Shown: positions 11,505 to 24,825, counted from the stretch's first letter. The stretch: DNA of 64,000 nt from Microvelia longipes (GCA_018340805.1 JACMZG010001863.1:57418091-57482090); one strand, 5' to 3'. Numbers and translations are program-made. The notes: generated from the sequence alone by a model not told the origin.

Positions 11505-13000
11505 CATGCTATCTCATTTGTATGAGCTATGTAAAGCTTAGAAACAAAAAAGATATTTGTATCAGACAAGTCAAATAGCACAGAAAAGTCCCAAATTTTT
11601 ACACGGTATGAAACTGAATATTTCCACATTTGTAAAATAAACAGTCCAGAGACAAAACTGTTATTTGGTCAATTTAATATAGATTACACATAGAGCTGAT
11701 CTACGAGTCATCCAATTTACTACATTTGATTGACCATTTATATAACATTAACTGATTAACCATTAATGATTTACCGAAACCATTTTCTCCCGCATTTCTA
11801 CAAATATTCAAAGAGTGTTTGATACTCAGGAATGAGTATTTACTTTAAGAATATTTGTATTTTTAAATTTTTTACTATTTTCTTTAACTTGGTTGCATTT
11901 TAATTCATTTTGATTTTATCATTATAACTATCATTATAACTATATCTAAAATATGTATCTATCCAAATTCTATAAGGCATATGTTATAACCTTTTATATC
12001 TATTTATATATACCTGGAACACTTCATATCTTACTATATCTCATATCCAATTATCTACTACACAAGGGTCAGTCCGTCCCTCCTCCAAATCTTGGGAGTC
12101 TTAATCTTTCAACAATTGATTCTGCCAACAGTTACCTCTACCTCCAAGAATCTACAACCTTTTTAACGTGTTAAATCTAATTATCTTTTACTTAGCTTTC
12201 TACTACAACTCGTTACACATTTCTGCTGAATCACATCACGCCACTCTACATCCTTCTTTTCATCATATTTATTCTGCATTTTCTAGGGTCTGATTTACAC
12301 TCAGTCCCGGACCAGGCTCTATACTGTGCACATCAAGTAGGTATCGAGTTCCCCGCATTATCTGAACTTACGTACCTGGTATCGAACTCAGCCAACTGAT
12401 CAACTGTTAAACAAATCGTCTCATCCAACTGTGCGTCATCTAACTAGCTTCAACTTTTACGAGCCTCTTAATCTTTCAACTTACATAACATTAACTTTGG
12501 TTCGGCGTTATATCTGATCTTCTCTTAACTTAACGTTATCGCTTCCGTATTCGACCGTGTTTTCCGTCGTGTCGTGGTCGCAGGCCGTGCGAGGGCAGAA
12601 CATTACGCCTCCTGCCTTTCCAACGTTTAACTTTGGTGCTATGTAATACAACTCAAGAACATTATCAAAGCAGCTGGTTCCATGTCTTCTATAAGCCTAC
12701 TACTATCATCTGGACTCATCTGAACATAAGTCTAGCAATATCTTGCTAGAAGGACGTAAAACCCCTTTATCTATTATCTAACTTATCCTCATTAATTATC
12801 TTCCAGCTTTTGGATTTATTTATTGTTTAATTAATGCTATTATATTTTATTTACATTTTATATTATCTGAATTTGCAACCAATCAAAGTCTCTTTAGTGT
12901 GTTTTACCCTATCTACCAGACAGGAGGTGTTGACAGAGCCGGCAATCTATGTAACAGTAAGTTTGTCGTCAGGTGGAGAATTTCGACACCCCGTCAACTT
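11505..13000. other. Interval without gene; locally less AT-rich 12540-12640
   Basis: No gene is recognised. The short stretch around 12545-12620 is CpG-containing and more GC-rich than its surroundings, but it has no open frame of note. The plus-strand frames at 11953 and 12834 have no recognisable motif. Confidence 0.35.
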
Positions 13001-13260
13001 ACAAAGAGGAATGCCCAATCACTGGATGTATTATATTTTTTTTCAGAAGTTTGAAGTGAAATTTGATCATTCCTATCTGCTCTGCATCTCATACAACTTA
13101 AATTTTGTGTCAAGTTTAATTAAAATTGGATCAGCCATTTGAGCTGTAGCGTGTTTACAACAGATGTGCACATACATACACTCATACATACACTTATACA
13201 CACACTGAAACGTTTTTCGATATTTGGGATTTTTATGTGCTTAAAGGTCAATGTTTGATG
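13001..13260. repeat. Degenerate dispersed repeat, possible
   Basis: CAAGTTTAATTAAAATTGGA followed by an ACATACA-rich stretch resembles common non-coding repeat tails of insects. This is pattern recognition only; no second copy in the window proves it. Confidence 0.3.
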
Positions 13261-14083
13261 AAATAGTGGGTGTTAGGTTTTTGGCTAAATCAATGCTTCC
13301 CAATACTTGTTGGAGGTAGGGATGCAATTATTGTTTCAAACCTGTTTTAAAACATTAAAATATATCATATCATATATTTTTTTAAATAATAAAAAACTTC
13401 TATAAGATTTTCATTAATGGGTTATTGCAGATGTTACTGCATTCCCTATCAGAGATAGCATTTATTAAAACATTATCACTAGAACATAGCTTTCTTTTCT
13501 GGCCCTTTTCCTTCCTGTAATCCTTAACCATTTTCCTTCATTATTCAACCATTCTTTATTTTTGTTTGAGTAATTATTTTCAGCAACTCACATTTTATTC
13601 ACATATTTTTCATTATATTAATGACAAGTTTAGAAAGAAGTGAGTTCTTTTAGATAACGCACTAGGGGAGTTATTTAACCTTTGTATTATTATTTTTATA
13701 AATTTTCTGCTCACGGCAAGAAAATAAAGCATTACATAACTAATTTAGGTCAGAAAGTAGAATTTCTCAGATTTTTAATTAAAAACAGGCTAAGAATGAG
13801 AGCTACTTTACCACCCAAGGGAGTTATAGCCCTCGGTTTCTTAATATCATTATAAAAAGTTCCAGAACTCAGTTTTTTTTAAAGAGAAATAGAAATCAAC
13901 TGTATTAATAAAAAAAATACATCGTAATAATAAAATATTCAAAGGGATATAATGATATTATTAATAATAATGGAATTCTATTATTAATTCATGTAACGTC
14001 ATGAGTCACTAACTTCGTCTAGCTCGCACAAATAAGAATATTCGTAGAAAAATTAACATGCCGCGCTTATTATTGTTTACTAT
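13261..14083. other. AT-rich interval, nothing recognised
   Basis: No gene or repeat supported. Confidence 0.45.
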
Positions 14084-14253
14084 AGTACGGAACACGGCTA
14101 AAATCAGTTGACAGCGCACAGCGCGGTTATGAGGAGCCAATAAGGTTGGCCTGATTTGAAATTGAGGGCGTGGTTTAACATCCAGGACTAACCTTATTGG
14201 TTCCTTCGCGTTATTTTCCTACGCTGTCAACTGATTTTAGCCGTGTGTCGTAT
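14084..14253. mobile_element. Family D short TIR element (MITE), copy 1
   Basis: About 170 bp with inverted ends: ACACGGCTAAAATCAGTTGA on the left and its complement TCAACTGATTTTAGCCGTGT on the right. The interior (GATTTGAAATTGAGGGCGTG, then GTTTAACATCCAGGACT) is shared with 36871-36989. Non-coding. Confidence 0.85.
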
Positions 14254-14554
14254 TAGGATTACTTATTGTTTATTAACATTCCTTGATTTTCAAAAGTAAT
14301 GTGCTCTAAAAGTTTTTATTATAATAAAAAGCTCTCATAAAAATCGTTTATGAGTGCGCGATATTTTGCGTGAACCAGATTTTGAAAGGATGAGTAATCT
14401 ATGCATGAAAAATCAGCATTTCTTTAGGAACATCTATCTATCTATCTTCTGAACTTGTTGAGAAACAAGTTCTTCTCAATTCTTCTATTGGGACTATTAA
14501 GCACAACCTAAAACATAAGCACGTAATTAACTGTTGAGTAAGGAAGCAAGTTGC

Positions 14555-14722
14555 ACTATAGAAAAATTCGCCTAGATTGCAGGCCTTCGCGCATGAGCTC
14601 ATACCATTTAACTATAGAAAAATTCGCCTGGATTGCAGGCCTTGCGCATGAGCTCATACCATTTAACTATAGAAAAATTCGCCTGGATTGCAGGCCTTCG
14701 CGCATGAGCTCATACCATTTAA
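14555..14722. repeat. 56-bp tandem triplication
   Basis: Three units beginning ACTATAGAAAAATTCGCC and ending CATACCATTTA; the second unit lacks one base. A plus-strand frame at 14551-14745 simply reads through it. Confidence 0.93.
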
Positions 14723-14740
14723 CATTAGTTTACAAGTGTG

Positions 14741-14815
14741 ATTAATACATAGAGTCAGTTCAAAGATTATTACATAGAGTCAGTCAAGAGATTATCACAT
14801 AGAGTCAGCCTAGAG
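14741..14815. repeat. 25-bp tandem triplication
   Basis: Three units of ATTA-ACATAGAGTCAG-AAG type, each exactly 25 bp, directly after the 56-bp triplication. Confidence 0.92.
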
Positions 14816-15560
14816 ATATAAATGACGTAGTATGCTGGACAGAAGTAGTTTAAGACTATTTTTACCTTCTAAGGCCAATTTTTACTCAAAGGGGTGTACT
14901 CTCAATCAAAAACTGTGAAAAAATGCACTTCTAGTCAAAAAGATGAATGTGTATATATTTCGTTGGTTTTCATAAAGCTTTCTCCACGAGAGTGTTAATC
15001 GGCCCGAGTTGGAACAAAAGGTTAATTTTTGGTTATTTTACCTCGACCTATATCCTACCCCCCCTCCCACATTCCATTTGCCTATCCACTCTTCCCTTCC
15101 ATTTCCATTTATTTCTAAAAACCTATTTCAACTTTTCATTTTCCCCATTCTGTATTATTTTTCTTTTTGTGAAGGCCAAAGCTTTTAAGTCATCAAATTC
15201 TTAAATACATTTTAGCTCTGTATTTCTCGGTAAAGGTTTAAATTGAAAAAAAAGAGTGGGCAGTAGAATCGATAATTTATTTTATCTTTTATATAAACAA
15301 GAGATCGCTTATATTTTGATTAATTTTAAAGTTCTGGGAATTCAAATATTTCGGTCAATATTTAATTTAGAACATTAATCAAACTTAATATACTCCGAAG
15401 AATACCACGGATATTATAATGAATATTATTTCTTCCGGAGGAGACGAAACTTCGGATTCATATTCTTCACTGACGCCGCCCCTCAGGAAGGCCTAAATCT
15501 TAATAAAAGCAAAATTGCTTCTGTTGTTAGCTTAGCTGCTATTGCTAATTAGATAATAAC
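14816..15560. other. AT-rich interval; 25-codon open frame at 15419
   Basis: Mostly AT-rich. At 15419-15496 an ATG-started frame reads MNIISSGGDETSDSYSSL, followed by TPPLRKA and a stop. The composition is protein-like (acidic/serine-rich), but there is no homologue I can name and no splice evidence. Confidence 0.25.
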
Positions 15561-16843
15561 GCGAAGTGGCTATGCCGTGGAGCATTATGGAACCAAAGGC
15601 CCACGAAGTGGCATGCCGTGGAGCATCAAGGGACTGAAGGCCCGCGAAGTGGCTATGCCGTGGAGCATTATGGAACCAAAGGCCCACGAAGTGGCTATGC
15701 GGTGGAGCATCAAGGACTGAAGGCCCGCGAAGTGGCTATGCCGTGGAGCTTTATGGAACCAAAGGCCCACGAAGTGGCTATGCGGTGGAGCATCAAGGGA
15801 CTGAAGGCCCGCGAAGTGGCTTTGCCGTGAGCATCAAAGGACCGAAGGCCCGCGAAGTGGCTATGCCGTGGAGCATTATGGAACCAAAGGCCCACGAAGT
15901 TGCTATGCCGTGGAGCATCAAGGGACCGAAGGCCCGCGAAGAGGTATGCCGTGAGCATTATGGAACCAAAGGCCCACGAAGTGGCATTGCCGTGGAGCAT
16001 CAAGGGACCTGAAGGCCCACGAAGTGCTATGCCGTGAGCATTATGGAACCAAAGGCCCACGAAGTGGCTATGCGGTGGAGCATCAAGGGACTGAAGGCCC
16101 GCGAAGTGGCTATGCCGTGGAGCATTATGGAACCAAAGGCCCACGAAGTGGCTATGCGGTGGAGCATCAAGGGACTGAAGGCCCGCGAAGGTGGCTTTGC
16201 CGTGGAGCATCAAAGGACCGAAGGCCCGCGAAGTGGCTATGCCGTGGAGCATTATGAACAAAGCCCACGAAGTGGCTATGCGGTGGACATCAAGGGACTG
16301 AAGGCCCGCGAAGTGCTTTGCGTGAAGCATCAAAGGACCGAAGGCCCGCGAAGGTGGCTATGCGTGGAGCATTATGGAACCAAAGGCCCACGAAGTTGCT
16401 ATGCCGTGAGCATCAAGGACCGAAGGCCCGCGAAGAGGCTATGCCGTGGAGCATTATGGAACCAAAGGCCCACGAAGTGGCATTGCCGTGGAGCATCAAG
16501 GGACTGAAGGCCCACGAAGTGGCTATGCCGTGGAGCATTATGGAACCAAAGGCCCACGAAGTGGCTTGCGGTGGAGCATCAAGGGACTGAAGCCCGCGAA
16601 GTGGCTATGCCGTGAAGCATTATGGAACCAAAGGCCCACGAGTGGCTATGCGTGGAGCATCAAGGACTGAAGGCCCGCGAAGTGGCTTTGCCGTGGAGCA
16701 TCAAAGGACCGAAGGCCCGCGAAGTGGCTATGCCGTGAAGCATTGGAACCAAAGGCCCACACGAAGTTGCTATGCCGTGAGCATCAAGGGACCGAAGGCC
16801 CGCGAAGAGGCTATCCGTGGAGCATCAAGGGGCCGAAAGCCCA
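15561..16843. repeat. GC-rich 42-bp minisatellite with dimeric higher order
   Basis: About 30 units of 42 bp. Two main variants alternate: GAAGTGGCTATGCCGTGGAG with CATTATGGAACCAAAGGCCC, and a form with CATCAAGGGACTGAAGGCCC. Because 42 is divisible by three, five of the six frames stay open over long stretches, which creates the long predicted frames here (for example 15710-16333 minus and 16034-16507 plus). Single-base losses, mostly in GG or GGG runs, shift the frame repeatedly. A protein role is unlikely. Confidence 0.95.
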
Positions 16844-17370
16844 TTTTTTAAACCTAATATTAATACATGCACTAACTCCATATCTTTACTTTTTAATAAG
16901 AGTTATTAAATAATTGAAAGTTTTCTAGAGCCGTGCGTCTTTACTGTAATCTAGTATTGATATTTGATGTTTCTAACTTACTTGATATAATAGCCTAACT
17001 ACTATATACTTAGCACTTACTATGTTGCCTTTATGTTTACTCGTTTATCTTGCACTTTAATATTGTTGTATATGTTTTCCATATTATTTCTTACTTTTTA
17101 TTATCCAGCTCAGCCAGGAAAAATACATTGTTATCCTAGATAAACTAAGTTTTACTTGAGCTTTCCTTTGTCGACATACTATATCTACATTCACTGACAA
17201 ACATATTTTTACATAATAAAGTTAATTTTTAACCTTCTGAAGAGTTTTTATCCCCTGGAAGTGTTTATTTAGTATCATACTGTATCATAAGCTTGTTTTT
17301 GTTTGAGAGAAAATATTCTAGTTCTGATAAATGTTGAAACATAGCAGGGACACTGTTGACCGTTTAGCAG

Positions 17371-17373
<3 letters not shown>
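16844..17373. other. AT-rich interval, nothing recognised
   Basis: No gene or repeat supported. Confidence 0.45.
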
Positions 17374-17424
<51 letters not shown>

Positions 17425-17474
17425 ATATATATATTATATTATATATATATAATATATATATATATAATATATAC
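17374..17474. repeat. (TA)n microsatellite
   Basis: TA array with several TATTATA interruptions. Confidence 0.97.
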
Positions 17475-18244
17475 ATCGTTGTGTGTGAGTAGCTCAGTAA
17501 TATATTGTTACATTAATACGCAAAAAGTGAAAATTACATTACACGATGATTAAATTGAAAACGGTAAAGTTGAGGGCAATAGAAACTAAAGCTGAAGAAT
17601 GACAGCGAAGATACAGACAGGTGGTAAATTGGCTCTAACACGGTTTTGTGACGTATATATCTTTTTTCTTTGATTCATTTTTGATCAATTTTAATATAAT
17701 TCACTGTTTACTCATATTGCGTACTTTCTTCCACACCGGAAATTCAGAGAGGGTTTGCTTTCCAAGAAATACTCCTATCGAATTTACTTAACCAAGGAGC
17801 TGCACGCGAGGGGTAAAATTTTATGTGATACAATGACTTTCTTGTGATTTGAATTTATACACATATTGTTGTATACGAAATGATTAAAGCGTTATTGGTG
17901 AAACCTTTACGGAAAAATTCACAACACCCGGAAATATAGTCTGATTGTGCCGAAGTTAAAACATATTTACTGCCATGTATTTTATTCATATATGAAGTTA
18001 AATCTTATGACTAGCAATAGTTCCGAATTCATCGTTTGACATATCATTATGTTTAAAATAATCAAGTTTCTCAAATAAAACAATCTGAAATTCGCTAATA
18101 TTGTGGCAATATACTTCTTAAATAAACTAATAATATGAAATACTAATATAAGGGCAACAACCAAGTGGCCGCAAAGCGGTACAGGAAGGCGCGGGGCCGA
18201 GAAGGCGAGGCTAAAGACGGACGCCTATTGTTTTAAGCTTAGAA
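17475..18244. other. AT-rich interval, nothing recognised
   Basis: No gene. A short GC-rich patch at 18165-18225 has no identifiable feature. Confidence 0.4.
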
Positions 18245-18786
18245 CTTAGAATAATACTATGTATAGAAGGAGCATTACTGATAACACGAAAGTCGGTTCA
18301 CTGGTGCATTTAAGTAATGCTGCCACCCTAACAATATACAATTTTCTAAAAAAAAAGTTGGCAATACTTCCGGTTGCTGAATAATTATGTTCTATTATTA
18401 ATTAATGATTGATTATTCATAAATTACTAATATAAATATCGGTGCATTACAATATTTAAAGCATTTTAATTGTAGTTTAACGTATTTATTAAAATTATAT
18501 ATAATAAGTAGTCCTCGTCAACTAAATGTAGATTCTTGTATTCCGCCACCCTTTTGCCATCTAAGACCAGTTTTATTAAATACTCAGCAGGTGTTTTAAG
18601 TTATTATATTTGTTCTTTACGATCTTTCTTCATTAATAGATATTTATGACAAATATTTAAAATAATGTTTTGTTGTCATGTTGGCAGCACTACTTAGGTG
18701 CACCAGTCAACCGGCTTTCGTGTTATCAGTGGAATTACATTGTGTTTACGGCCCTGTGCTCCTTCTATATATAGTATTATTCTAAG
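18245..18786. mobile_element. Family E MITE, tandem unit 1
   Basis: A 542-bp unit with inverted ends: CTTAGAATAATACTATGTAT then AGAAGGAGCA at the left, and TGCTCCTTCTATATATAGTA then TTATTCTAAG at the right. A second inverted block (AACACGAAAG-CGGTT / AACCGGCTTTCGTGTT) lies inside. Non-coding. Joined to unit 2 by a single base. Confidence 0.88.
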
Positions 18787-18787
18787 G

Positions 18788-19307
18788 CTTAGAATAATAC
18801 TATATATAGAAGGAGCACTATTGATAACACGAAAGCCGGTTCACTGGTGCATCTGAGTAATGCTGCCACCCTAACAATATACAATTTTCTAAAAAAAAGT
18901 GGGCAATACTTCCGGTTGCTGAATTATTATGTTCTATTATAAATTAATGATTGATTATTCATAAAATACTAATATAAATATCGGTGCATTACAATATTTA
19001 AAGCATTTTAAATTGTAGTTTAACGTATTTATTAAAATTATAAATAAAAAGTAGTCCTCGTCAACTAAATGTAGATTCTTGTATTCTGCCACCCGTTTGC
19101 CATTTAAGATCAGTTTTATTAAATACTCAGGAGGTGTTTTAAGTTATTATATTTGTTCTTAACGATCTTTCATCATTATTGGACATTTATGACAGATATT
19201 TAAAATAATGTTTTGTTGTCATGTTGGCAGCATTACTTGGGTGCACCAGTCAACCGGCTTTCGTGTTTACGGTCCTGTGCTCCTTCTATATATAGTATTA
19301 TTCTAAG
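18788..19307. mobile_element. Family E MITE, tandem unit 2
   Basis: Very similar to unit 1 in the same orientation, but lacks about 22 bp before the right terminus (TTTCGTGTTTACGGTCC against a longer form in unit 1). The dimer as a whole is flanked by TTTTAAGC at 18231-18238 and 19309-19316, a possible 8-bp target duplication; the TTAA inside it also allows a TTAA-specific element. Confidence 0.88.
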
Positions 19308-19374
19308 GTTTTAAGCCTTTTAATGAATCTGCAGTGTAGTATTATACAGTCTAAAAACTCAATCTTACCCGTCA

Positions 19375-19425
19375 ACACAATACTTTTCCTATATATCCAC
19401 GGTAGTTGGTAAGAAGAAGTAAATA
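19375..19425 (-). mobile_element. Family B end fragment
   Basis: AACACAATACTTTTCCTATA followed by TATCCACGGTAGT is the family B end in reverse orientation. Confidence 0.5.
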
Positions 19426-21899
19426 TGCCGTGCTATTTATTTTCTGTCAATTTAAAATGAAGCCTTTTAATATATCATTATTCTAACTGAATGTATTAAA
19501 TTGAAAATGATTCAATATCATAAATAATCATTTTAACAGGGCCAGGTTTTGATGGAATTCATCTCATTCGATGCCAGTCAATGTAAGGGGTGCCTACTCA
19601 ATGAAAACACAAGGGAGAAAAACAGAAGGGTAGGAAAATGACGGAATAAACGGCTCATGTCGGGAAAGGTTTAAAAAAATGGGAAATAATGAGCAGGGAT
19701 ACATTGTTTCCGCGCATATTCCATGTTCTTACAATCAATGGTTTCGTTTGCAATCCCTTATTTGGTTATGAGGTCGGAGTTTCTAGTATGTTCAGTGACT
19801 TCTGGTTAATGATGGATGCATTATTAAAGACGACAGTTAATCATAACCTCAAATTTCAAGTATAATGAAGCGCTACCAGGTAGAAAATTCAAAAACTAGA
19901 AACATTGAGAGTTTATACTCAAGACATTGTTCTTCTAAAACAATTGATGTGGCTTAAGTAGATTAAAGTACATTATTAGTGTTTACTATGTAGCGCTACC
20001 AAGTAAAGAACATCAAAACTAAAATGTCTGTCATTTATATTTTAACAAAAGTTAATACTTCATTTCATGAATTTTAATGCAAGCTTACAAAAAGTAATGA
20101 AATCCCCACAACAACACCCTGATGTAAAAAGCCAAAACTAGCGTAAAAAGAATTGAGATCTAAGTTTACGCCGATGATCTAAGTCTTATCAGCTTCAAAC
20201 ATTTCATTGACATCATTTAGTAGACATCAATTTAATTTGAGACTTGGCCTGTACGAAGTCCTGATACGGTTGTTCTGTTTGTACACGCAACTTATAATTT
20301 CCTAATGCGACGTGGTGCTTAAATAGCGATGCGTACTGGTAAAGTTACAAAGTAAGTTCATGTTTATTAAAATATGCCAATGCAATGTGTAAGGTTGATA
20401 AAAGGTCTAAGTGCCTTGGAGAAATTCCCACCGAAGAAAGTGCTAAAAGAGCAAGGGGGGGGTAGAAATTCCGCCACTATCCATCTGAGTTTTTACAAGT
20501 TACTTCTGTAGTTAAGTAACTTAAAGTTAAGTTCTGTTACTTTTAAAGTTAAGTTTATTTAAGTTGTTTATCTATTAAATAAATAATAATATTAACTATC
20601 ACGACATGAACAATATTTTCCTGGCAGGTTTTACTTGTCAATTAGAGAGGGAAGAAGTGACCAAAATAATCGCGCCACAGGCACGCATTCTTGATGAGCC
20701 ACTAAAGTCCATAAGCTTTCCCCATATTCTTAGGTTTTTGCCTCCACGCTTCTTTGATCAGATTTGATTGCCCACAAAGACTTTTGAGCTGAATGTTCGG
20801 AAAATTAGGTGCAGCGAATGGAATATTGAAAAAAACATTGGATTTTAATAGTCCCTGAGTCTTTTAAATGTCTGGACGGTTTGATCCTCATTTGTTTCCG
20901 TTGAAAGTACCTAATTTTCAAAGAAGCATCATGAAGGATCAAATTTACTCTTTAAAAATCTTCTCACAATTCAATGCCCAAGAAAAATATCACGGATGGG
21001 CAAAAAAAAACTTAACAAAAAATCTTTTCTTTTACAACACTCTCCGAAGTAAAAAAGAACAATAAAGAGAAAATAATAAATAAATAAAAAAGTAGCTCTT
21101 TTTACACAGATTTTGCAGACATTGGGTTCATAATAGTCTAAAATAGATGCCCCTTCCAGCGCTAAAGACCCTTTCTTGACAGTTAGGAGGGGGACCCCTT
21201 GTCATAGATAGGAAGGGAGGAATAGAGAATAAAAAAGTCCTCCTTTTAAAGTTTGAAATATTCAATGTTTATAGCGGTTTAGTGAATGGACTACAAATTG
21301 CCTTATTTCGCTATAAATCCGCCGGCAGAGGAGCGCTGCAGTCACTCGAACGACTTTATTATTTTCAACTCGATAAGTTCTTGTTTCGTTTTATTCTACG
21401 TTGTTATTTAGTTTTTATTCTCTTCGATTTTTATTTCTCTTCTTACTTTGCTTTTTAGTAGAAAAGGGGAAAAAATATGGGAAAAAGATGTTATATTTTA
21501 TTAGCGAATTTCCAAAGGAAAAAAAGCTCAATTTACTCTGTAACCAGAAGATGCAGTTCTGGACACGTATAAGAATAATAAGACGTGTATAGTCATAACC
21601 CTTGTTAAATGGTTTATTGTGACCCCTTACCGACCCATCTGGTATGCAAACAGTCAGGTCATAAAAGTAGCTATAGATCTCTTCTTAACCCATCAATGCA
21701 TTTATTCAATTGATTAAATCAATTCATGGAAATTTTCCTGAAAGTGAAAAATATTTGTTGTGAAAATATTGTTTGTTTCCCAATTTTAGAGAGCTAAGTC
21801 TCCTCCCGAGATTATTATATAGTAACTCCTAATTCTATGAAGTTGGTGGAGGGGCGTATACTTCACACTTACTTAATTTTACGCTTAAACATATATATT
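19426..21899. other. AT-rich interval, no gene recognised
   Basis: Contains micro-repeats of TTAAGT at 20511-20570. Open frames at 20868 and 21401 show no recognisable domain or splice context. Confidence 0.4.
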
Positions 21900-22140
21900 T
21901 AATATAAACTACTATTGAGGGTTCTAAATGTTGTCTAAACCCAGGTTCATTTAAGGGGATTATTTACGAGTACCTGACATCGAACAGGCTCGGAACCACC
22001 GGCTTAACGTCTCTTTCGAAGGACGGTACGTGAAAGGATTTTCATCCCACGCATGGAAATCCTAGAGGTCCCAACTGGGATCGAACCTGGACTGTCTGGG
22101 TGGCAGGCGCACCCCCAAGTGGAGGGTTAATGAAGGCAAT
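21900..22140 (-). mobile_element. tRNA-derived SINE (SINE-2), with head
   Basis: On the minus strand a head with the B-box-like GGTTCGATCCC (22078-22088) is followed by a body containing ACCGTCCTTCGAAAGAGACG, TTAAGCCGGTGGTTCCGAGC and CTGTTCGATGTCAGGTACTC. The body recurs at 45550-45691 in the same orientation. The head is tRNA-like but its A box is poor. The 3' end runs into an AT-rich tail at the low-coordinate side. Confidence 0.8.
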
Positions 22141-24494
22141 CGATCCCGTTTGCCTTCCTGATACCAACTTTCGGTATAATTTTATCTTTTTAAAGCTTTA
22201 AATCTTATCTTTTTCATAAAATATTTTACTAACAGTTGAGCGCGTACTGGTAAGGAAATAAAATTTCCGGCATGGAGTTCCGCAAGCTATGCAATTTTGA
22301 AATGCGCGCTTCCTTGCTTTAAATTAATCCAATTTTTATTTAAGTTTTCGGTCTACATTTAAAAACCTGAGCAGCAGCTTCTCTAGTTGTTTAAGTTTTA
22401 CGAATTTATCAAAGAAAATTTAAAAATTAACGAAAACTAAGCTTCAATTGGCTGCGACTAATTCTGTGCCGTGTAGTGGTGTAGTGTATAATCGATGGGA
22501 TAAATATGCGGCTTTTTTTAAAAGAAAAAAATCAACAAAATTAAACAAAAAGTTGTGACGCTACTGCTCAGGTTATTAAAAATATACCTAAAACTTAATC
22601 AAAAATTGGATTGAGAAGCCAGAAAGCGCGCATTTTAAACAAAATTGCCTAACTTACCGAACACCGCGCCAGAATTATTATTTACACATCAAAAAACATT
22701 TCGTATTGAGCTGCTTGCTTGCATTTAGAAAACTTTTGAAATATTCCGTCTAAGCATTTAATTTTTTTCTCTAACTAAATACTTTGTACAAAATTTATCT
22801 GTTTCATAAATAATAGCATAATGTCGTGTCGTCTAAACAAAACATTATTGTTCGAGATTTAAAAAAAAAAGAAAAACAGATTAACTAGTTCTCTTTTGGT
22901 TATGAGAAATTTCTGAATTTTAATAATACATCTTTTCTTTACAAAATATAAAATAAGGTAGGTTTCGGTTTGATTAGACCGAGGTCCTGGTTTGTTTCTT
23001 TACTCCCGATAAGACTGCATAACTAGACTTGAAACATAATGTGTCCTTGAGATATTAGACGGTGCCTGGGAGATATTAGGGCGCTTTCTCCGGGTAAACA
23101 TAATTTTAGGGTGAGTTTTTCATCCTGAAATATTTTGATTAAAGTAAACATCTCTTACTTATTACTTTTAAGGTTTTACTTTCTTTGCTCACTTGAATAC
23201 AGAGGAAAGACAAATTTACATTACTTGGAATAATCTATTAAAATTTATCAATAAATTTAGTAAATAAAGAATAGTTATTTACGCAGCAAGGGAGATATGA
23301 GTGTAATTATTTTCCTGAGCTGTAAGTTTTTTTTCCTAAGGCGAAAGTCAAAGGAGGTGTGTCGAGGGAAAATAACATTTCATTCCTGAGGCATACACGA
23401 TCTTATCTCTAAACGTTAATGTAATTTAATTGTTGTTATATTCAACATATAAGAATATTATACTCAAAGTGTTCCGGCCTTATTGTGGCCTGCACGTATT
23501 AATTTTATGTTATAGTAATGCCCCACCTTAATTATTATTATGCACCCCTATTAGGGTTATTTAGGTTTTGTATGAATTGCGCCTTAAATGAACTTGTTAG
23601 TTTAGACCCGCGCTACATTTGGGTATTAATGGTTTAGTATCTCGATTTACAACTCTCAACCTCCAGAATCGAATGCTATATCTTATAGATCGCTTTTTAG
23701 TTAAAGCTATGATGTCTAACAAGAGTTCATCTGGAAGCATAAACTTCGCCCTCAAGCATTTTTATAACTATTTGACCCGTTTATAGGAACCTGAGCGCTC
23801 TACGTTTAGACCTACTCTGAAGTTGGTAACACTGTCAAAAGGGCAGTTAAAGTTCCAAATCTGCGAGATTTGTTGTGTGTGATAAGCCAACGAGTTAAGT
23901 GTGGACGTCCTAAGTTTTTATTAAGTTTAACATCATCTTGAGGCCTCACATTACCATATTCAGCTATTTTACATCCTACGTAGCCGGAAAGACGGTACAA
24001 ACTACGTCCTACGTTTAGGGAACCATCAGGGACTTAGAATTCATCATCTCAAGTACAGCTAAGTACCCTCAGCTAACGACTTCACTGAAGTCATATTATT
24101 TATGCTAGCTAGCCCAGTTAGGGGACCTCAGCTTCATCTAGGTTATTTAATATAGATTATTTCATTTTAATATCAGGTACCTTTTCAGTTACACTATTAT
24201 AGTCTTGCGAACTTATTTAAGCATTATTTTTAAGCACAAGTACTTTTTAAAGGCGTGCATAATTACATGTATTCACTTTATTATAGTTTATCTTTATTTA
24301 TTCCCCTAGGCTAAGCTATCTACTACATATATCGCTAAGTCCTCATTCAGCTATCCATTTCATAAAATTGGTGAGCCGGTGCACTTATTGCAAGTCACTC
24401 TCACGGCTTAACACAAAGGGTTTGTTGTATTTTGTTTTTAAATTTATTTTTGGTCGGGAATCTCTGATAAATGAGATACCGTTACCAAAAAAAT
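22141..24494. other. Interval without recognised gene
   Basis: AT-rich, with a less AT-rich patch at 23810-24130. The minus-strand frame at 23812-24000 has no recognisable domain. Confidence 0.4.
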
Positions 24495-24574
24495 ATGTAT
24501 ATATATATATATATATAATATATTTATATATATATATAATATATATATATATATTATATATATATATATATATT
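24495..24574. repeat. (TA)n microsatellite
   Basis: TA array with phase breaks, next to a reversed family B fragment. Confidence 0.96.
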
Positions 24575-24609
24575 AGAGTTTTTTTAAAATGAAAACGTAT
24601 ACATGCATT

Positions 24610-24825
24610 TAATTAAAATTGAACTAATACTGATAATAAGATCAAACTTGGCATTTTATTGTTCATATATATGATTACATGCGCGTCAAATTTTAAATAG
24701 ATCCAAAGTTTTTTAAACATTTTATGAATATTCGAAATTTATGCTGAGTCATTAACGACACTTTTGGATTGCCCAACCAGAATTAAAGATTGATTTTTGG
24801 ACCAAGTTTCAACTTACTAGCATAA
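24610..24825 (-). mobile_element. Family B fragment
   Basis: GAACTAATACTGATAATAAG followed by ATCAAACTTGGCA is the complement of the TGCCAAGTTTTATCTCATTA block of the 4.6 kb copy. It is diverged. Confidence 0.55.

Noticed and set aside
15710..16333. 207-residue minus-strand open frame, the longest in the window
   Set aside because: It is a translation of the 42-bp minisatellite; unit length divisible by three keeps frames open and overlapping frames are equally long.
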